DNA of 39,426 nucleotides from Beijerinckiaceae bacterium (GTDB lineage: Bacteria > Pseudomonadota > Alphaproteobacteria > Rhizobiales > Beijerinckiaceae), in NCBI GenBank assembly GCA_025458025.1, contig JALOTF010000050.1:1-39426 (forward strand), written 5' to 3'. Of this stretch, positions 1-8,503 are shown one piece after another. Position 1 is the stretch's first letter. Each line of letters starts with the position of its first letter. A model generated the notes under the pieces. That model was not told the DNA's origin and did not search any database. It was given only the letters and a program-made list of their open reading frames with translations. A program made the position numbers and the translations under genes.

Positions 1-200
1 GTGAGCATCCCGCGGCGCACTTTCTCAAAGGGTTGCTGGCTTTTCGCGGTCAGATGGGCCGCGCGTTGCCGGGCAATCCGTGGATTAGCCGTGTTTAAAC
101 TAAGGGTGATCAACCGTGCCTTGCAACGGTCCAAAGGCGGCAGGCGCCGGCGCCAGTAATAGATGGCGCCGCGTCGGATCACGTGGGGGATGCCGGTCAT
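1..200 (-). CDS. Phage-type tyrosine recombinase/integrase, N-terminal part only
   Basis: The gene starts at an ATG at 200-198 on the minus strand and stays open to the left window edge, so only about 66 codons are visible. The start MTGIPHVIRRGAIYYWRRRL, followed by a stretch like LITLSLNTANPRIARQRAA, resembles the short basic N-terminal region (DUF6538-like) that precedes the core-binding and catalytic domains of many alphaproteobacterial phage integrases. A purine-rich AGGGTGA lies about 7 bases before the ATG. The gene reads away from the 3' end of a tRNA-Gln gene 100 bases upstream, the usual arrangement for an integrase next to its attachment site. The catalytic Arg/His/Tyr residues lie outside the window, so the family call rests on the N-terminus and context. 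Confidence 0.7.
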   Translation of the reverse strand, partial: MTGIPHVIRRGAIYYWRRRLPPLDRCKARLITLSLNTANPRIARQRAAHLTAKSQQPFEKVRRGML

Positions 201-201
201 G

Positions 202-236
202 GTGTCTCACCCTGGTGTGACACGCCTGTATGACAC
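202..236. repeat. Three GTnnGACAC repeats between integrase start and tRNA-Gln
   Basis: GTGTGACAC (215-223) and GTATGACAC (228-236) are direct repeats 13 bases apart on the plus strand. GTGAGACAC lies on the minus strand at 210-202. The first and second copies form an imperfect palindrome (202-223) whose edge is next to the integrase start codon. Such clustered 9-base repeats between an integrase gene and a tRNA attachment site fit integrase arm-type sites or an autoregulatory operator. The function is inferred from position. Confidence 0.45.
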
Positions 237-300
237 TGCGATTCCCGGCGCCCTGCCTGCGAAGGCAAAGCTCATATAAATCAACGGCTTGTGAAAAATC

Positions 301-374
301 TGGCTGGGGGACCTGGATTCGAACCAAGACTAACGGAGTCAGAGTCCGCTGTTCTACCGTTAAACTATCCCCCA
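301..374 (-). tRNA. tRNA-Gln (anticodon CUG)
   Basis: Read on the minus strand, the 5' acceptor strand TGGGGGA (374-368) pairs with TCCCCCA (311-305), followed by discriminator G and an encoded CCA (303-301). The anticodon arm is GCGGA-CTCTGAC-TCCGT, giving anticodon CTG, which reads the glutamine codon CAG. The T-loop GTTCGAATC is intact. The 3' end faces the partial integrase gene, so the tRNA probably serves as the attachment site of an integrated element extending to the left. Confidence 0.95.
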
Positions 375-651
375 GCAGGGCGGGCTGAAGCACTCCGAAG
401 AGCGATTGTGGCACCTGCCGGACGACGCGCCGGTGTCAACCGAAACATCGTGAGCCGCTCGCTTAGACGCTCGCATTCTCCCGGTCAAGCACCCTCAGCA
501 GGAAACCGGCGCGACGCTTGCACAACACCCTCTGAAGCAGAATGCGTCTCAGCCGATTGTCCCATTCCGATACGGATATTGCTCGCAACAATCCCGTATT
601 AGGACTTTGGAAAGATTCGGCGCGAGGCTCGCGTCACGAGGAGTTGCGGTT

Positions 652-1758
652 ATGGCGGCGTCAAAGCGTTTGTTGGAACATTTTCGCGGCCGGACACAAG
701 CGTCCGCCGCCCCGGCCATTCCCAGATCTGTGAGCCTGCTGCTCGGCGCGGTGATTGCGGTCTCGAGCGGCATCGTGCTCGTGAAGGCTGGCGATTCTCC
801 GATGATCCGCGAGACGATTGCCGAGATCAACAAGCCGATCCGGCGCGCCGTGCAGACCTACGCACCTGCAATGACCGAGATTCGCATCCCGCAGATTTTC
901 CGCCGTTCGGATACGCAGTCGGTCTACACCGCGCCTCGTCCGGCGCCGATGGGCCAGGCGCAGCCGCTGACGGCTGGCAGCAGCCTGCCGCAGGGCGCGC
1001 TGGAAGGCCTGAAGCCGGTGCCGTCTGAAACCTTGCGCGCGCCGCGCGCCAATCGCTCCCTTACGAGCCCGGAGCCGGGGTTGGCGACCGCCACGAATTA
1101 CTGCGTGCGCCTGTGCGATGGCTTCGCCTTCCCCGTGGGGCGCGCCGGCATGGGGGATGAAGCGGCCCACGAAGCCGCCTGCCGCATGGCCTGCCCCAAT
1201 GCGCAAACCGCGCTCTTCACCATGCCGCGCGGCGCGAAGGATTTCTCCGATGCCTATTCCCCGCGCGGCGGGGCGAATTATTCCGCCCTGCCCACGGCCT
1301 TCCGCTATCGCGACCGCTACGATCAGGCCTGCGCCTGCCGCCCCAAGGGCGCGACGCAATCGGCCTCGGCGCTGCTTACGGATTTTACCTTGCGTCGCGG
1401 GGATCTCGCGATGACGCGGATTGGCATGCGCCATTTCGACGGTTCCGCCAGCTACCCGCTGCGGGCGAACCAGTTCTCGGATGCGCTTCGCCAGTTGAAG
1501 AACCCTCGCGAGGTGCAGCTTGTGCGCGGCATGGAAGCCGCTTCGCTGCGCGGCATCATGCCCATCAGCGTTCAGGCCAATGTCCGCCAGCGCGTCACGA
1601 CGGAGATCGTTCAGGCGGAAACGAAGGCCGGGATTCGCAAGGTCAGCGAGTTCAAGGGCGGTGCACAGCGCTTCGAGGAGATGCGCGCGGCGCGGCCTGC
1701 GGGACCGCTGCCCGTGCGCCAGATCGATCGCCGGCAGGGGTTGATCGCGATGAACTGA
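652..1758 (+). CDS. DUF2865 domain-containing envelope protein
   Basis: The 368-residue protein starts at the ATG at 652, which has AGGAG at 639-643; a TTG 15 codons upstream is in frame but lacks a good ribosome binding site. A hydrophobic segment near residues 24-46 (SVSLLLGAVIAVSSGIVLV) suggests a membrane anchor or uncleaved signal. The central part has the Cys-rich DUF2865 pattern: CVRLCDGFAFPVG, then AACRMACPNAQTALF, then a CAC near the end of the domain, all probably periplasmic. The C-terminal third has no motif I recognise. The family is common in Hyphomicrobiales and has no established biochemical role that I know of. The gene stands alone and is followed by a strong terminator. Confidence 0.8.
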   Translation: MAASKRLLEHFRGRTQASAAPAIPRSVSLLLGAVIAVSSGIVLVKAGDSPMIRETIAEINKPIRRAVQTYAPAMTEIRIPQIFRRSDTQSVYTAPRPAPMGQAQPLTAGSSLPQGALEGLKPVPSETLRAPRANRSLTSPEPGLATATNYCVRLCDGFAFPVGRAGMGDEAAHEAACRMACPNAQTALFTMPRGAKDFSDAYSPRGGANYSALPTAFRYRDRYDQACACRPKGATQSASALLTDFTLRRGDLAMTRIGMRHFDGSASYPLRANQFSDALRQLKNPREVQLVRGMEAASLRGIMPISVQANVRQRVTTEIVQAETKAGIRKVSEFKGGAQRFEEMRAARPAGPLPVRQIDRRQGLIAMN

Positions 1759-1788
1759 GGCGTTCGCCCTCCAGTTTGGAACCATCCC

Positions 1789-1826
1789 AAAAAGGCGCCC
1801 CAACCTGCGGCGCCTTTTTGATTTTT
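1789..1826 (+). terminator. Rho-independent terminator after the DUF2865 gene
   Basis: AAAAAGGCGCC (1789-1799) and GGCGCCTTTTT (1809-1819) form a perfect 11-base stem around a 9-base loop, followed by further T-rich sequence. The A-tract on the left arm means it could also work on the minus strand. It insulates the gene from the iron transporter genes downstream. Confidence 0.9.
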
Positions 1827-1851
1827 TGGCCCAGAAACCCACGCGACGCAG

Positions 1852-1870
1852 TTTAGAACTTCTATAAGTT
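1852..1870 (+). promoter_or_regulatory. AT-rich dyad upstream of the iron-binding protein gene
   Basis: TTTAGAACTTCTATAAGTT contains TAGAA-C-TTCTA (1854-1864) and the overlapping perfect repeat AACTT-ctat-AAGTT (1857-1870). It lies after the preceding terminator and about 125 bases before an iron-transport gene. The half-site TTTAGAA is like that of the Irr-bound iron control element of Rhizobiales, but the spacing between half-sites is one base rather than three, so assignment to Irr or Fur is uncertain. Confidence 0.35.
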
Positions 1871-1994
1871 TATGGAATGGTTGCGTTTTTTGATTGACGC
1901 CCCTCCTTCGCCATAGCAATCCAAGGTGGCGGATGGCGCTTTGCCATCCCCGGACATCCTCGGGCCTTGACCCCGTTGACGATGGAGAACCACC

Positions 1995-3026
1995 ATGAAC
2001 CGCCTCACCCGCCGGCCGATCCTGCCGGCCCTTCTCGCGCTGGCTTTGGCCGGCCCGGCCTTCGCACAGGGCGAAGTCAACCTCTACACGCATCGCGAGC
2101 CGGGCCTTATCAAACCGCTGCTCGACAAGTTCACCGCCGAGACCGGCGTGAAGGTGAATGTCGTCTTCGCGGCTAATGGCCTCGCCGAGCGCATCCAGTC
2201 TGAAGGCGAGCGCAGCCCGGCGGACCTGCTTCTGTCGGTCGATATCGCCACCCTCAATCAGGCGATTGCGCTGGGCGTGACGCAGCCGGTCACCAGCCCG
2301 GCGCTGGAAAAGGCGGTGCCGGCCCATCTGCGCGGCACGAACAACGGTTGGTGGGGCGTCTCCCAGCGTGTGCGGGCCTATTATGTCTCGAAGGACCGCG
2401 TGAAGGACACCGCCCTCACCTATGAGGATCTCGCGACCCCACGCTTCAAGGGCCGGGTTTGCTCGCGCGATGGTCTCCACCCCTACAACACCTCGCTGAT
2501 TTCCGCCGTGATCGCTCATAACGGCGAGGCCGGTGCCGAAGCCTGGCTGAAGGGCGTGCGCGCCAATCTCGCCAAGAAGCCCTCGGGTGGGGATCGCGAT
2601 GTCGCGAAGGATATCGCGGCGGGCATTTGCGATATCGGCCCGGCCAACACCTATTACATGGGCCTGATGCAGAAGGACCCCGCCCAGAAGGCCTGGGCCG
2701 AGGCGGTGCGTGTCATTCTTCCGACCTTCAAGGATGGCGGCGGCACACATGTGAACATTTCCGGCGTGGTCTTCGCCAGGCACGCGAAGAACAAGGCCAA
2801 TGCCCTTCGGCTCGTCGAATGGCTGGTGGGCCCGGAAGCGCAGGCGATCTATGCTGAACAGAACCACGAATACCCGGTTGTCTCGGGCATCGAGCCGAAT
2901 GCGTTCCTGAAATCCTTGGGCACGCTGAAGGCGGATACCACCCCGCTCGAGACCATCGGCAAGAACCGGAAGGCCGCGTCCGAACTGGTAGACAAGGTGG
3001 GCTTCAATCTCGGGCCCCAGAGCTGA
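1995..3026 (+). CDS. Periplasmic ferric-iron-binding protein of an ABC transporter (FbpA/FutA type)
   Basis: The 343-residue protein begins with a Sec signal peptide (residues 1-25, cut after AFAQ) behind GGAG at 1984-1987. The mature start GEVNLYTHREPGLIKPLL is the hallmark of class C iron-binding proteins; the Tyr pair in NTYYMG (residues 220-221) matches the metal-binding tyrosines of the FbpA/FutA family. The protein should bind Fe(III) in the periplasm and deliver it to the permease encoded 7 bases downstream. The gene carries an upstream dyad that may be iron-responsive. Length and motifs fit the family; iron rather than another substrate is inferred from family conservation. Confidence 0.88.
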   Translation: MNRLTRRPILPALLALALAGPAFAQGEVNLYTHREPGLIKPLLDKFTAETGVKVNVVFAANGLAERIQSEGERSPADLLLSVDIATLNQAIALGVTQPVTSPALEKAVPAHLRGTNNGWWGVSQRVRAYYVSKDRVKDTALTYEDLATPRFKGRVCSRDGLHPYNTSLISAVIAHNGEAGAEAWLKGVRANLAKKPSGGDRDVAKDIAAGICDIGPANTYYMGLMQKDPAQKAWAEAVRVILPTFKDGGGTHVNISGVVFARHAKNKANALRLVEWLVGPEAQAIYAEQNHEYPVVSGIEPNAFLKSLGTLKADTTPLETIGKNRKAASELVDKVGFNLGPQS

Positions 3027-3033
3027 GGCCCCG

Positions 3034-4635
3034 TTGACCAGCATTCTCAAGCGTCACGGCATTCTTCTGGTGGCGGCGGGCCTCGTGCTCGCCGTCCTTG
3101 TCGTTGCGCCCGGCCTTGGCCTGCTGTGGCGCATCGCCGAACCCGTGGCGGGCAACCCGTTCGCGCTCTCGGCGACGCAGATGCATGCGGTGCGCGAAAC
3201 CGCGATGCTCATGGCTGGGGTGGCGCTCTTCACCGGGGTCATCGGCGTTTCCACGGCATGGCTCGTTTCCGTGCATGAATTTCCCGGGCGCTGCTGGCTG
3301 GAAATCGGGCTCGTGCTGCCCCTCGCCTTCCCCACCTATCTCGCGGCCTATGTGGCGGTGGATCTGTTCGACTTCTTCGGCCCCGTGCAAAGCGCGATGC
3401 GCGCGATCATCGGACCCAAGCCGGGCGGCGGCCCGTGGTTGCCCGATCTGCGCAGTCTTCCGGGGGCCGTGGTGATTCTCGGGCTCGTGCTGCTGCCTTA
3501 CGTCTATATTCCGTGCCGCATCCTCTATTCTCGCACCGGACGGAACGTCATCGAGGCAGCGCGACTGCTCGGGGCGAATGGCGCGAGCCTGTTCTTCCGC
3601 GTCGGTCTGCCGATTGCGAAGCCGGCGCTGCTCGCGGGTGGCGTGCTCGCTCTGCTTGAAACACTGAACGATATCGGCGCGGTGGAATATCTCGGCGTCT
3701 CCAGCCTGTCTGCGGTGATCCGCGATCTCTGGCTCAACCGGAACGATCTCGCCGGTGCCGCGCGCCTTGCGGGCCTGATGGTGCTGCTTGTCGCGGCCCT
3801 GCTGCTGATCGATCCGCGTGCGCGCACGGGCCGCACCGAGCGGCAGGCGAAGGACAATTCGAACGAACCGCGCCGCGTGCGCCTACGGGGCGTGTTCGCC
3901 TTTGCCGCGACAGCGTTCTGCGCGCTGCCGGTGCTGTTCGGCTTCCTGTTTCCCGCTTTGCACCTCCTCACGCGTGCGTTCGTCTATCTCGGCAGCCAGC
4001 GCGTGGACGCGGAACTCTTCCACGCCATCCTCTCGACCATGACGCTCGGCCTCTCCGTGAGCCTGTTCGTTGTTGCGGCGGGTGCACTGATCGCCATTGC
4101 CCAGCGGACCAGCGGGCGCTTCTCGCGCCTCGGAACGCTGGCGATGCTGGGCTATGCGGCGCCCGCGACCGTGCTCGTGCTCGCGATGATGCCGGTGATC
4201 GGGCTGATCGATTCCGGCGTTGCGCGAGCCGGCCTGCCCTACCTCTTCATCGGGTCGAGTGCCGCGATGCTCTACGCGCTTACGGCACGCTTCCTTGGCA
4301 TTGGCGCCACGCAAGCCGGTCTTGCACTGGCGCGTCTCCCCACGAATGTGGATGCCGTGGCGCGCATCCACGGCCTGGGTGATCTCGCCCTCGCCTGGCG
4401 CATTCACCGCCCCGCCATCGCGCCAGGTCTGAAGCTCGGCGTGTTACTCGTCTTCATCGACACGGTGAAGGAATTGCCCGCGACTCTTCTGCTGCGCCCG
4501 CTCAATTTCGAAACACTGGCGACTCGCGCCTATTCAAAAGCCTCCGCCGGACTGTTCGAGCATGGCGCGATCGATTCGCTGCTGATTGTCGCGATCAGCG
4601 GTGCTGCTGCTCTATTGCTCAGCCGCCGTGCCTGA
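3034..4635 (+). CDS. Ferric-iron ABC transporter permease, two fused permease domains (FbpB type)
   Basis: The gene starts at TTG 3034, 7 bases after the binding-protein stop, with GAGG just upstream. The 533-residue protein has about a dozen hydrophobic segments in two halves. Each half carries an EAA-like cytoplasmic loop for ATPase contact: EAARLLGANGASLFFRVGLP in the first, and DAVARIHGLGDLALAWRIH in the second. The duplicated layout is typical of FbpB/SfuB-type permeases. The expected third gene, an ATPase (FbpC), is absent: the next gene is a CoA-transferase 160 bases on. The permease must use an ATPase encoded elsewhere. An alternative start further downstream cannot be excluded. Confidence 0.87.
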   Translation: MTSILKRHGILLVAAGLVLAVLVVAPGLGLLWRIAEPVAGNPFALSATQMHAVRETAMLMAGVALFTGVIGVSTAWLVSVHEFPGRCWLEIGLVLPLAFPTYLAAYVAVDLFDFFGPVQSAMRAIIGPKPGGGPWLPDLRSLPGAVVILGLVLLPYVYIPCRILYSRTGRNVIEAARLLGANGASLFFRVGLPIAKPALLAGGVLALLETLNDIGAVEYLGVSSLSAVIRDLWLNRNDLAGAARLAGLMVLLVAALLLIDPRARTGRTERQAKDNSNEPRRVRLRGVFAFAATAFCALPVLFGFLFPALHLLTRAFVYLGSQRVDAELFHAILSTMTLGLSVSLFVVAAGALIAIAQRTSGRFSRLGTLAMLGYAAPATVLVLAMMPVIGLIDSGVARAGLPYLFIGSSAAMLYALTARFLGIGATQAGLALARLPTNVDAVARIHGLGDLALAWRIHRPAIAPGLKLGVLLVFIDTVKELPATLLLRPLNFETLATRAYSKASAGLFEHGAIDSLLIVAISGAAALLLSRRA

Positions 4636-4795
4636 CAATTCTGTTTGCTTGAGCACAAGAATTGGTCGGAAAGCCCCTCTTTTCGCGCCGCACCAAACTC
4701 GATAAGACCACCAGAAGATGAGCTTTGGCATTCGCCGGAGCGCACCATCAACGCATAAGCGGCCCGCAAGGCTGCCGACAAAAGAGGTGTTGACG

Positions 4796-5533
4796 ATGGG
4801 GAGCCCTTCCTCGCGCAAGGTCTACAAGGATGCGAAATCGGCGCTTGCCGGTATCCTCAAGGACGACATGGTGATCATGGCCGGGGGCTTCGGCCTCTGC
4901 GGCGTCGCCGAGACGCTGGTCGATGCCATCAAGGAATCGGGCGTGAAGGGCCTCACGGTCATCTCGAACAATGCGGGCGTGGATGGCATCCACCTCGGCA
5001 AGCTGCTCGAGACCCGGCAGATCAAGAAGATGATCTCGTCCTATGTCGGCGAGAACAAGATTTTCGCGCAGCAATATCTCGCAGGCGAACTGGAGCTGGA
5101 ATTCAACCCGCAGGGCACGCTGGCCGAGCGCATTCGCGCGGGCGGCGCCGGCATTCCCGCCTTTTACACTGCCACGGGCTACGGCACGGTGATCGGCGAG
5201 GGCAAGGATGTGAAGGAATTCCCGGATTCCCCGCGCTTTGCCGGCCGCAAATACATCATGGAAACCGGTCTCTGGGCTGATCTCGCGCTGGTGCATGCCT
5301 GGAAGGCGGATACCGAGGGCAACCTCGTCTACCGGAAGACCGCGCGGAACTTCAACCCGATGATGGCCACCGCCGCGACCACCACGGTCGTCGAGGTCGA
5401 GCATCTCGTCGAGGCCGGCGAGATCGAGCCGGACCAGATCCACACTCCGGGCATCTATGTGAACCGGATCGTGCATTCGCCCGATGCGCCCAAGCGCATC
5501 GAGAATCGCACCACCCGCCCGCGCAACGCCTGA
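4796..5533 (+). CDS. scoA: 3-oxoacid CoA-transferase subunit A
   Basis: This 245-residue subunit transfers CoA between succinyl-CoA and 3-oxoacids such as acetoacetate, as a heteromer with the product of the next gene. The start at ATG 4796 has GAGG at 4784-4787; the frame extends 26 codons further upstream without a comparable site. The N-terminal glycine loop AGGFGLCG and the stretch [15 protein letters not shown] are typical of subunit A, as is the Gly-rich [16 protein letters not shown]. The stop is 14 bases before scoB, so the two form an operon closed by a terminator at 6249. Likely role: ketone-body or polyhydroxybutyrate-derived acetoacetate use. Substrate specificity cannot be read from the sequence. 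Confidence 0.9.
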   Translation: MGSPSSRKVYKDAKSALAGILKDDMVIMAGGFGLCGVAETLVDAIKESGVKGLTVISNNAGVDGIHLGKLLETRQIKKMISSYVGENKIFAQQYLAGELELEFNPQGTLAERIRAGGAGIPAFYTATGYGTVIGEGKDVKEFPDSPRFAGRKYIMETGLWADLALVHAWKADTEGNLVYRKTARNFNPMMATAATTTVVEVEHLVEAGEIEPDQIHTPGIYVNRIVHSPDAPKRIENRTTRPRNA

Positions 5534-5547
5534 TTTCGGAGGCTCAC

Positions 5548-6189
5548 ATGGCTTGGACCCGCGAAGAAATGGCCGCCCGCGCCGCGAAGGAGCTGAAGGA
5601 CGGCTTCTACGTCAATCTCGGCATCGGCATCCCCACGCTCGTCTCGAACTTCATCCCCGAGGGCATCTCGGTGGCGCTCCAGAGCGAGAACGGCATGATG
5701 GGCATGGGCCCCTTCCCCTATGAGGGCGAGGAAGATCCGGATCTCATCAATGCCGGCAAGCAGACCGTGACGGAACTGCCGATCACCTCGTATTTCTCCT
5801 CCGCCGACAGCTTCGCGATGATCCGCGGCGGGCATATCGACCTTTCGATCCTCGGCGCCATGCAGGTGGCCCAGAATGGCGACCTCGCCAACTGGATGAT
5901 CCCCGGCAAGATGGTGAAGGGCATGGGCGGCGCGATGGATCTCGTCGCCGGCGTCAAGAAGGTCGTCGTGGTCATGGAGCATGAGGCCAAGGGCGAATCG
6001 AAGCTTCTGAAGCGTTGCAATCTGCCGCTCACCGGTGCTGGCGTGGTGGATATGGTCATTACCGATCTCGGCGTCTTCGAGATTGATCGCTCCGGCAAGA
6101 ACCCGATGAAACTCATCGAGTTGGCCACGGGCGTGACCGCCGAGGAGATCCGCTCGAAGACCGATGCGGAATACGTTTCGGCCCTGTGA
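5548..6189 (+). CDS. scoB: 3-oxoacid CoA-transferase subunit B
   Basis: The 213-residue subunit B starts at ATG 5548 behind a strong GGAGG (5538-5542). It contains the catalytic motif SENG, with Glu47 as the residue that forms the glutamyl-CoA thioester in class I CoA-transferases, preceded by [13 protein letters not shown]. The motif [10 protein letters not shown] is also typical. With the upstream subunit A it makes the full enzyme. Its length matches ScoB proteins. A hairpin terminator lies 60 bases after the stop. Confidence 0.92.
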   Translation: MAWTREEMAARAAKELKDGFYVNLGIGIPTLVSNFIPEGISVALQSENGMMGMGPFPYEGEEDPDLINAGKQTVTELPITSYFSSADSFAMIRGGHIDLSILGAMQVAQNGDLANWMIPGKMVKGMGGAMDLVAGVKKVVVVMEHEAKGESKLLKRCNLPLTGAGVVDMVITDLGVFEIDRSGKNPMKLIELATGVTAEEIRSKTDAEYVSAL

Positions 6190-6248
6190 CAAAGTGAGTT
6201 TGCCCGGCTTTCAAGCCCGGCGACGATCCGCTAATCTCATGAACTGTC

Positions 6249-6285
6249 GAACGGGCGAGCCGCTTCTCGCCCGTTCTTGTTGTTG
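6249..6285 (+). terminator. Rho-independent terminator of the CoA-transferase operon
   Basis: GAACGGGCGAG (6249-6259) and CTCGCCCGTTC (6266-6276) form a perfect 11-base stem with a 6-base loop, followed by TTGTTGTTG. It separates the operon from the AsmA-like gene. Confidence 0.88.
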
Positions 6286-6440
6286 CCGCCCCGCCGACGC
6301 GTGACGGGGCAGAGGCCAGGAGAACGGCCATTCGCGAAGCGCCGCCCCTTCCCCCGCTCGGCCCCGAGGATCGCGCGGCAGCATCCGCCGGCGGCCTCGT
6401 CGCGCTGGCGAAACGGCTGCTGCGCCGCAAGGTACTGGCA

Positions 6441-8219
6441 ATGGCGGGCCTGTCTCTTGTCGCGGTCTTCGGCGTCGTTGCCCTGCTCGCTGCGGGGCTT
6501 CTGTTCACGCGGGATTTCTCGAACCTGCCGGCGCAACTCAGCGCACGGCTGGAGCGCGAAACCGGCGGCGCCGTGCGCCTAGGCAAGGCGGAACTGCGCT
6601 ACTGGCCGCGCCCGCGCGTAGTGATCGAGAATATTAGCTTCGAGCGGCGCGAAATCGGTCTTCGGGTCACGGCACCGCGCGCGCTGGTGCGGCTCGACCT
6701 GATCGACCTGCTCGATGGCTCGGTGGAATCGCCAAACCTCCTGCTGCAGAATGCCGAGGTTCAGCTGCCCTCCGCCGGGCTTCATGCGCTCTATGCCTCG
6801 CCGCGCAGCCTTGCGGGGCTGCTGGAGGCGGTCACCGGCAGCTTTTCCGGCCTCAACCAGCTCTCCGGCGCGAGGCTCTCGCTGACGAAGGCGCGCGTGA
6901 CCTTCGGCGCGGAGGGCGATCCTCAACGGCTGACGCTGGAGCCCGTGGAAGCGCGCTTGCGCTACCGCGCGCATTCGGGACGCATCGACGTCTCCGCGCG
7001 GCGTGATTCGAGCCTGCGGCCAGTAGAGATTTCCGCTTCCCTCCCCACTCTTCGCGCCTTGCAGGGCGGCAGCGCCGAGAATGCGAGCCTGCGCCTTTCT
7101 GGTTTTGGTTCGCGCGCGAGTTTCAGCGGCACGCTGTCGCGCAAGCCCGAACTCACGCTGAATGGCGCGCTGGATGCGAGCATCCAGGATGATTTCGAGC
7201 GCCTCATCGGCCTCACGCTCAGCCGGGCTGGTGCGGCGGATGAGCCCACGCGCGTTGCCGGCACGCTGACGCTCGATCCGCGCGGAGGTGGGCTCGAAGC
7301 CCTCTCGATCCGCCGTGCCGATGGCGCGCTGACGGGCATTGCCGCGATTCGCGAAAATGCCGGGCGCTGGAACATCTCCGCGACGCTCGCTGGCGATCTT
7401 GTGGATGGCACCGCCGCTTCGGGCGCGCTGCAACGCCTGCGCCTCGCCGATGGCGGCTGGTCACGCCGCGAATTCGACGTGAACCCCGTGCCGGCGCTGG
7501 ATCTCGATATCCGCCTTTCCACCCGCGCTTTCCGGCTCGGCAAGGTGGCGCTGGAGAACGCCGCCCTGTCGATCCTCACGCGGCGCGATCGTGCGGAACT
7601 CGCGATCAACGATGCGCGCTATGCCGGCGGCACCGTGAAGGCGCGGCTCTCCATGCTGCGGCGCGAGCGCGGCGCGCAGGATGTGCGCCTGCACCTTTCC
7701 GCCGACAAGGTGGAGATGGAAACCTTCTTCGAGCAAGCTTTCGGCACGGCGCGCGTGCGTGGACCGCTGACATTGGTGCTTCAGGCCGAATCCACCGGCG
7801 ACAACATCGCTGAAATCGCATCGAACCTTTCCGGAACGGGCAGCCTCGACATCAAGGGCGGTCAGGTGCTGGGTATCGACGCGAACCGCCTGATGGGCCG
7901 GCCCATTGAAGGGCGGCCGGAAGCGGCTCTGGTGGCCGCCTTGGGCGGGCGCACGCCTTTCGATCAGGTGAGCGTGAACTTCGCGATGCGGCAGGGCCGC
8001 GTGGAGCCAGTGGGCTCCAGCCTTCAGGCCCCGCGCATGACCGGGCAACTCGAAGGCGTGATGGATCTCGCCCAGCAGCGGCATGATCTGTCCATCGTGC
8101 TGCGTCGCCGGGAAGACCAGCCCCCCCTGCCGAGCGAGTTCTTCGCCTTCCGCATTGAAGGCCCCCTGCTCGCGCCGCAATTCCGGCCCGATCCAAGCCT
8201 GCTTGCGCGACGCAGCTGA
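6441..8219 (+). CDS. AsmA-family protein
   Basis: A 592-residue protein with an N-terminal membrane segment (about residues 2-22, LVAVFGVVALLAAGLLF), followed by the AsmA signature of a membrane-anchored periplasmic protein: ARLERETGGAVRLGKAEL, then RVVIENISFE. The C-terminal AsmA_2-like part includes ASNLSGTGSLDIKGGQVLG. Family members are implicated in outer-membrane biogenesis and lipid transport between membranes. The ATG at 6441 has only AAGG upstream. The frame is open and coding-like back to an ATT at 6330 with AGGAGA at 6318-6323, which would add 37 residues including the basic stretch AKRLLRRK before the membrane segment. The true start may therefore lie upstream. Confidence 0.83.
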   Translation: MAGLSLVAVFGVVALLAAGLLFTRDFSNLPAQLSARLERETGGAVRLGKAELRYWPRPRVVIENISFERREIGLRVTAPRALVRLDLIDLLDGSVESPNLLLQNAEVQLPSAGLHALYASPRSLAGLLEAVTGSFSGLNQLSGARLSLTKARVTFGAEGDPQRLTLEPVEARLRYRAHSGRIDVSARRDSSLRPVEISASLPTLRALQGGSAENASLRLSGFGSRASFSGTLSRKPELTLNGALDASIQDDFERLIGLTLSRAGAADEPTRVAGTLTLDPRGGGLEALSIRRADGALTGIAAIRENAGRWNISATLAGDLVDGTAASGALQRLRLADGGWSRREFDVNPVPALDLDIRLSTRAFRLGKVALENAALSILTRRDRAELAINDARYAGGTVKARLSMLRRERGAQDVRLHLSADKVEMETFFEQAFGTARVRGPLTLVLQAESTGDNIAEIASNLSGTGSLDIKGGQVLGIDANRLMGRPIEGRPEAALVAALGGRTPFDQVSVNFAMRQGRVEPVGSSLQAPRMTGQLEGVMDLAQQRHDLSIVLRRREDQPPLPSEFFAFRIEGPLLAPQFRPDPSLLARRS

Positions 8220-8345
8220 AGCCTTGGACACCGCTGGCGGATTTCTTTCGCCGCCCACGCGATTGGGGCTGGACAGGTCCGCCTGCTTTTCCTAAAAGCC
8301 GCGCACTGCACGGCGACGCATCACCAAATCGCGTCGCTCTAGGTT

Positions 8346-8421
8346 GCCCGGGTAGCTCAGTTGGTAGAGCATGCGATTGAAAATCGCAGTGTCGCTGGTT
8401 CGATTCCGGCCCCGGGCACCA
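8346..8421 (+). tRNA. tRNA-Phe (anticodon GAA)
   Basis: Acceptor strands GCCCGGG (8346-8352) and CCCGGGC (8411-8417) pair, followed by A and an encoded CCA. The anticodon arm TGCGA-TTGAAAA-TCGCA gives anticodon GAA. D-arm AGCTCAGTTGGTAGAGC and T-loop GGTTCGATTCC are standard. Confidence 0.97.
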
Positions 8422-8503
8422 GCGTTTTGCGGCTGCTTGCCTCCGTGTGGCAGCTCCCCTTAACCCACTGGAGCATCGCAGGAAGCTGAAGATCTGAGTG
8501 CGA

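Noticed and set aside
100-414. 104-codon open frame on the minus strand over the tRNA-Gln
   Set aside because: It reads through the whole tRNA gene and is in a different frame from the integrase-like start; no coding features.
661-1842. 393-codon minus-strand open frame opposite the DUF2865 gene
   Set aside because: Arg/Ala/His-rich shadow of a high-GC gene; the plus strand carries the recognised family and ribosome site.
1611-3050. 479-codon minus-strand open frame
   Set aside because: Covers the iron-binding protein gene in antisense and crosses a terminator; no family resemblance.
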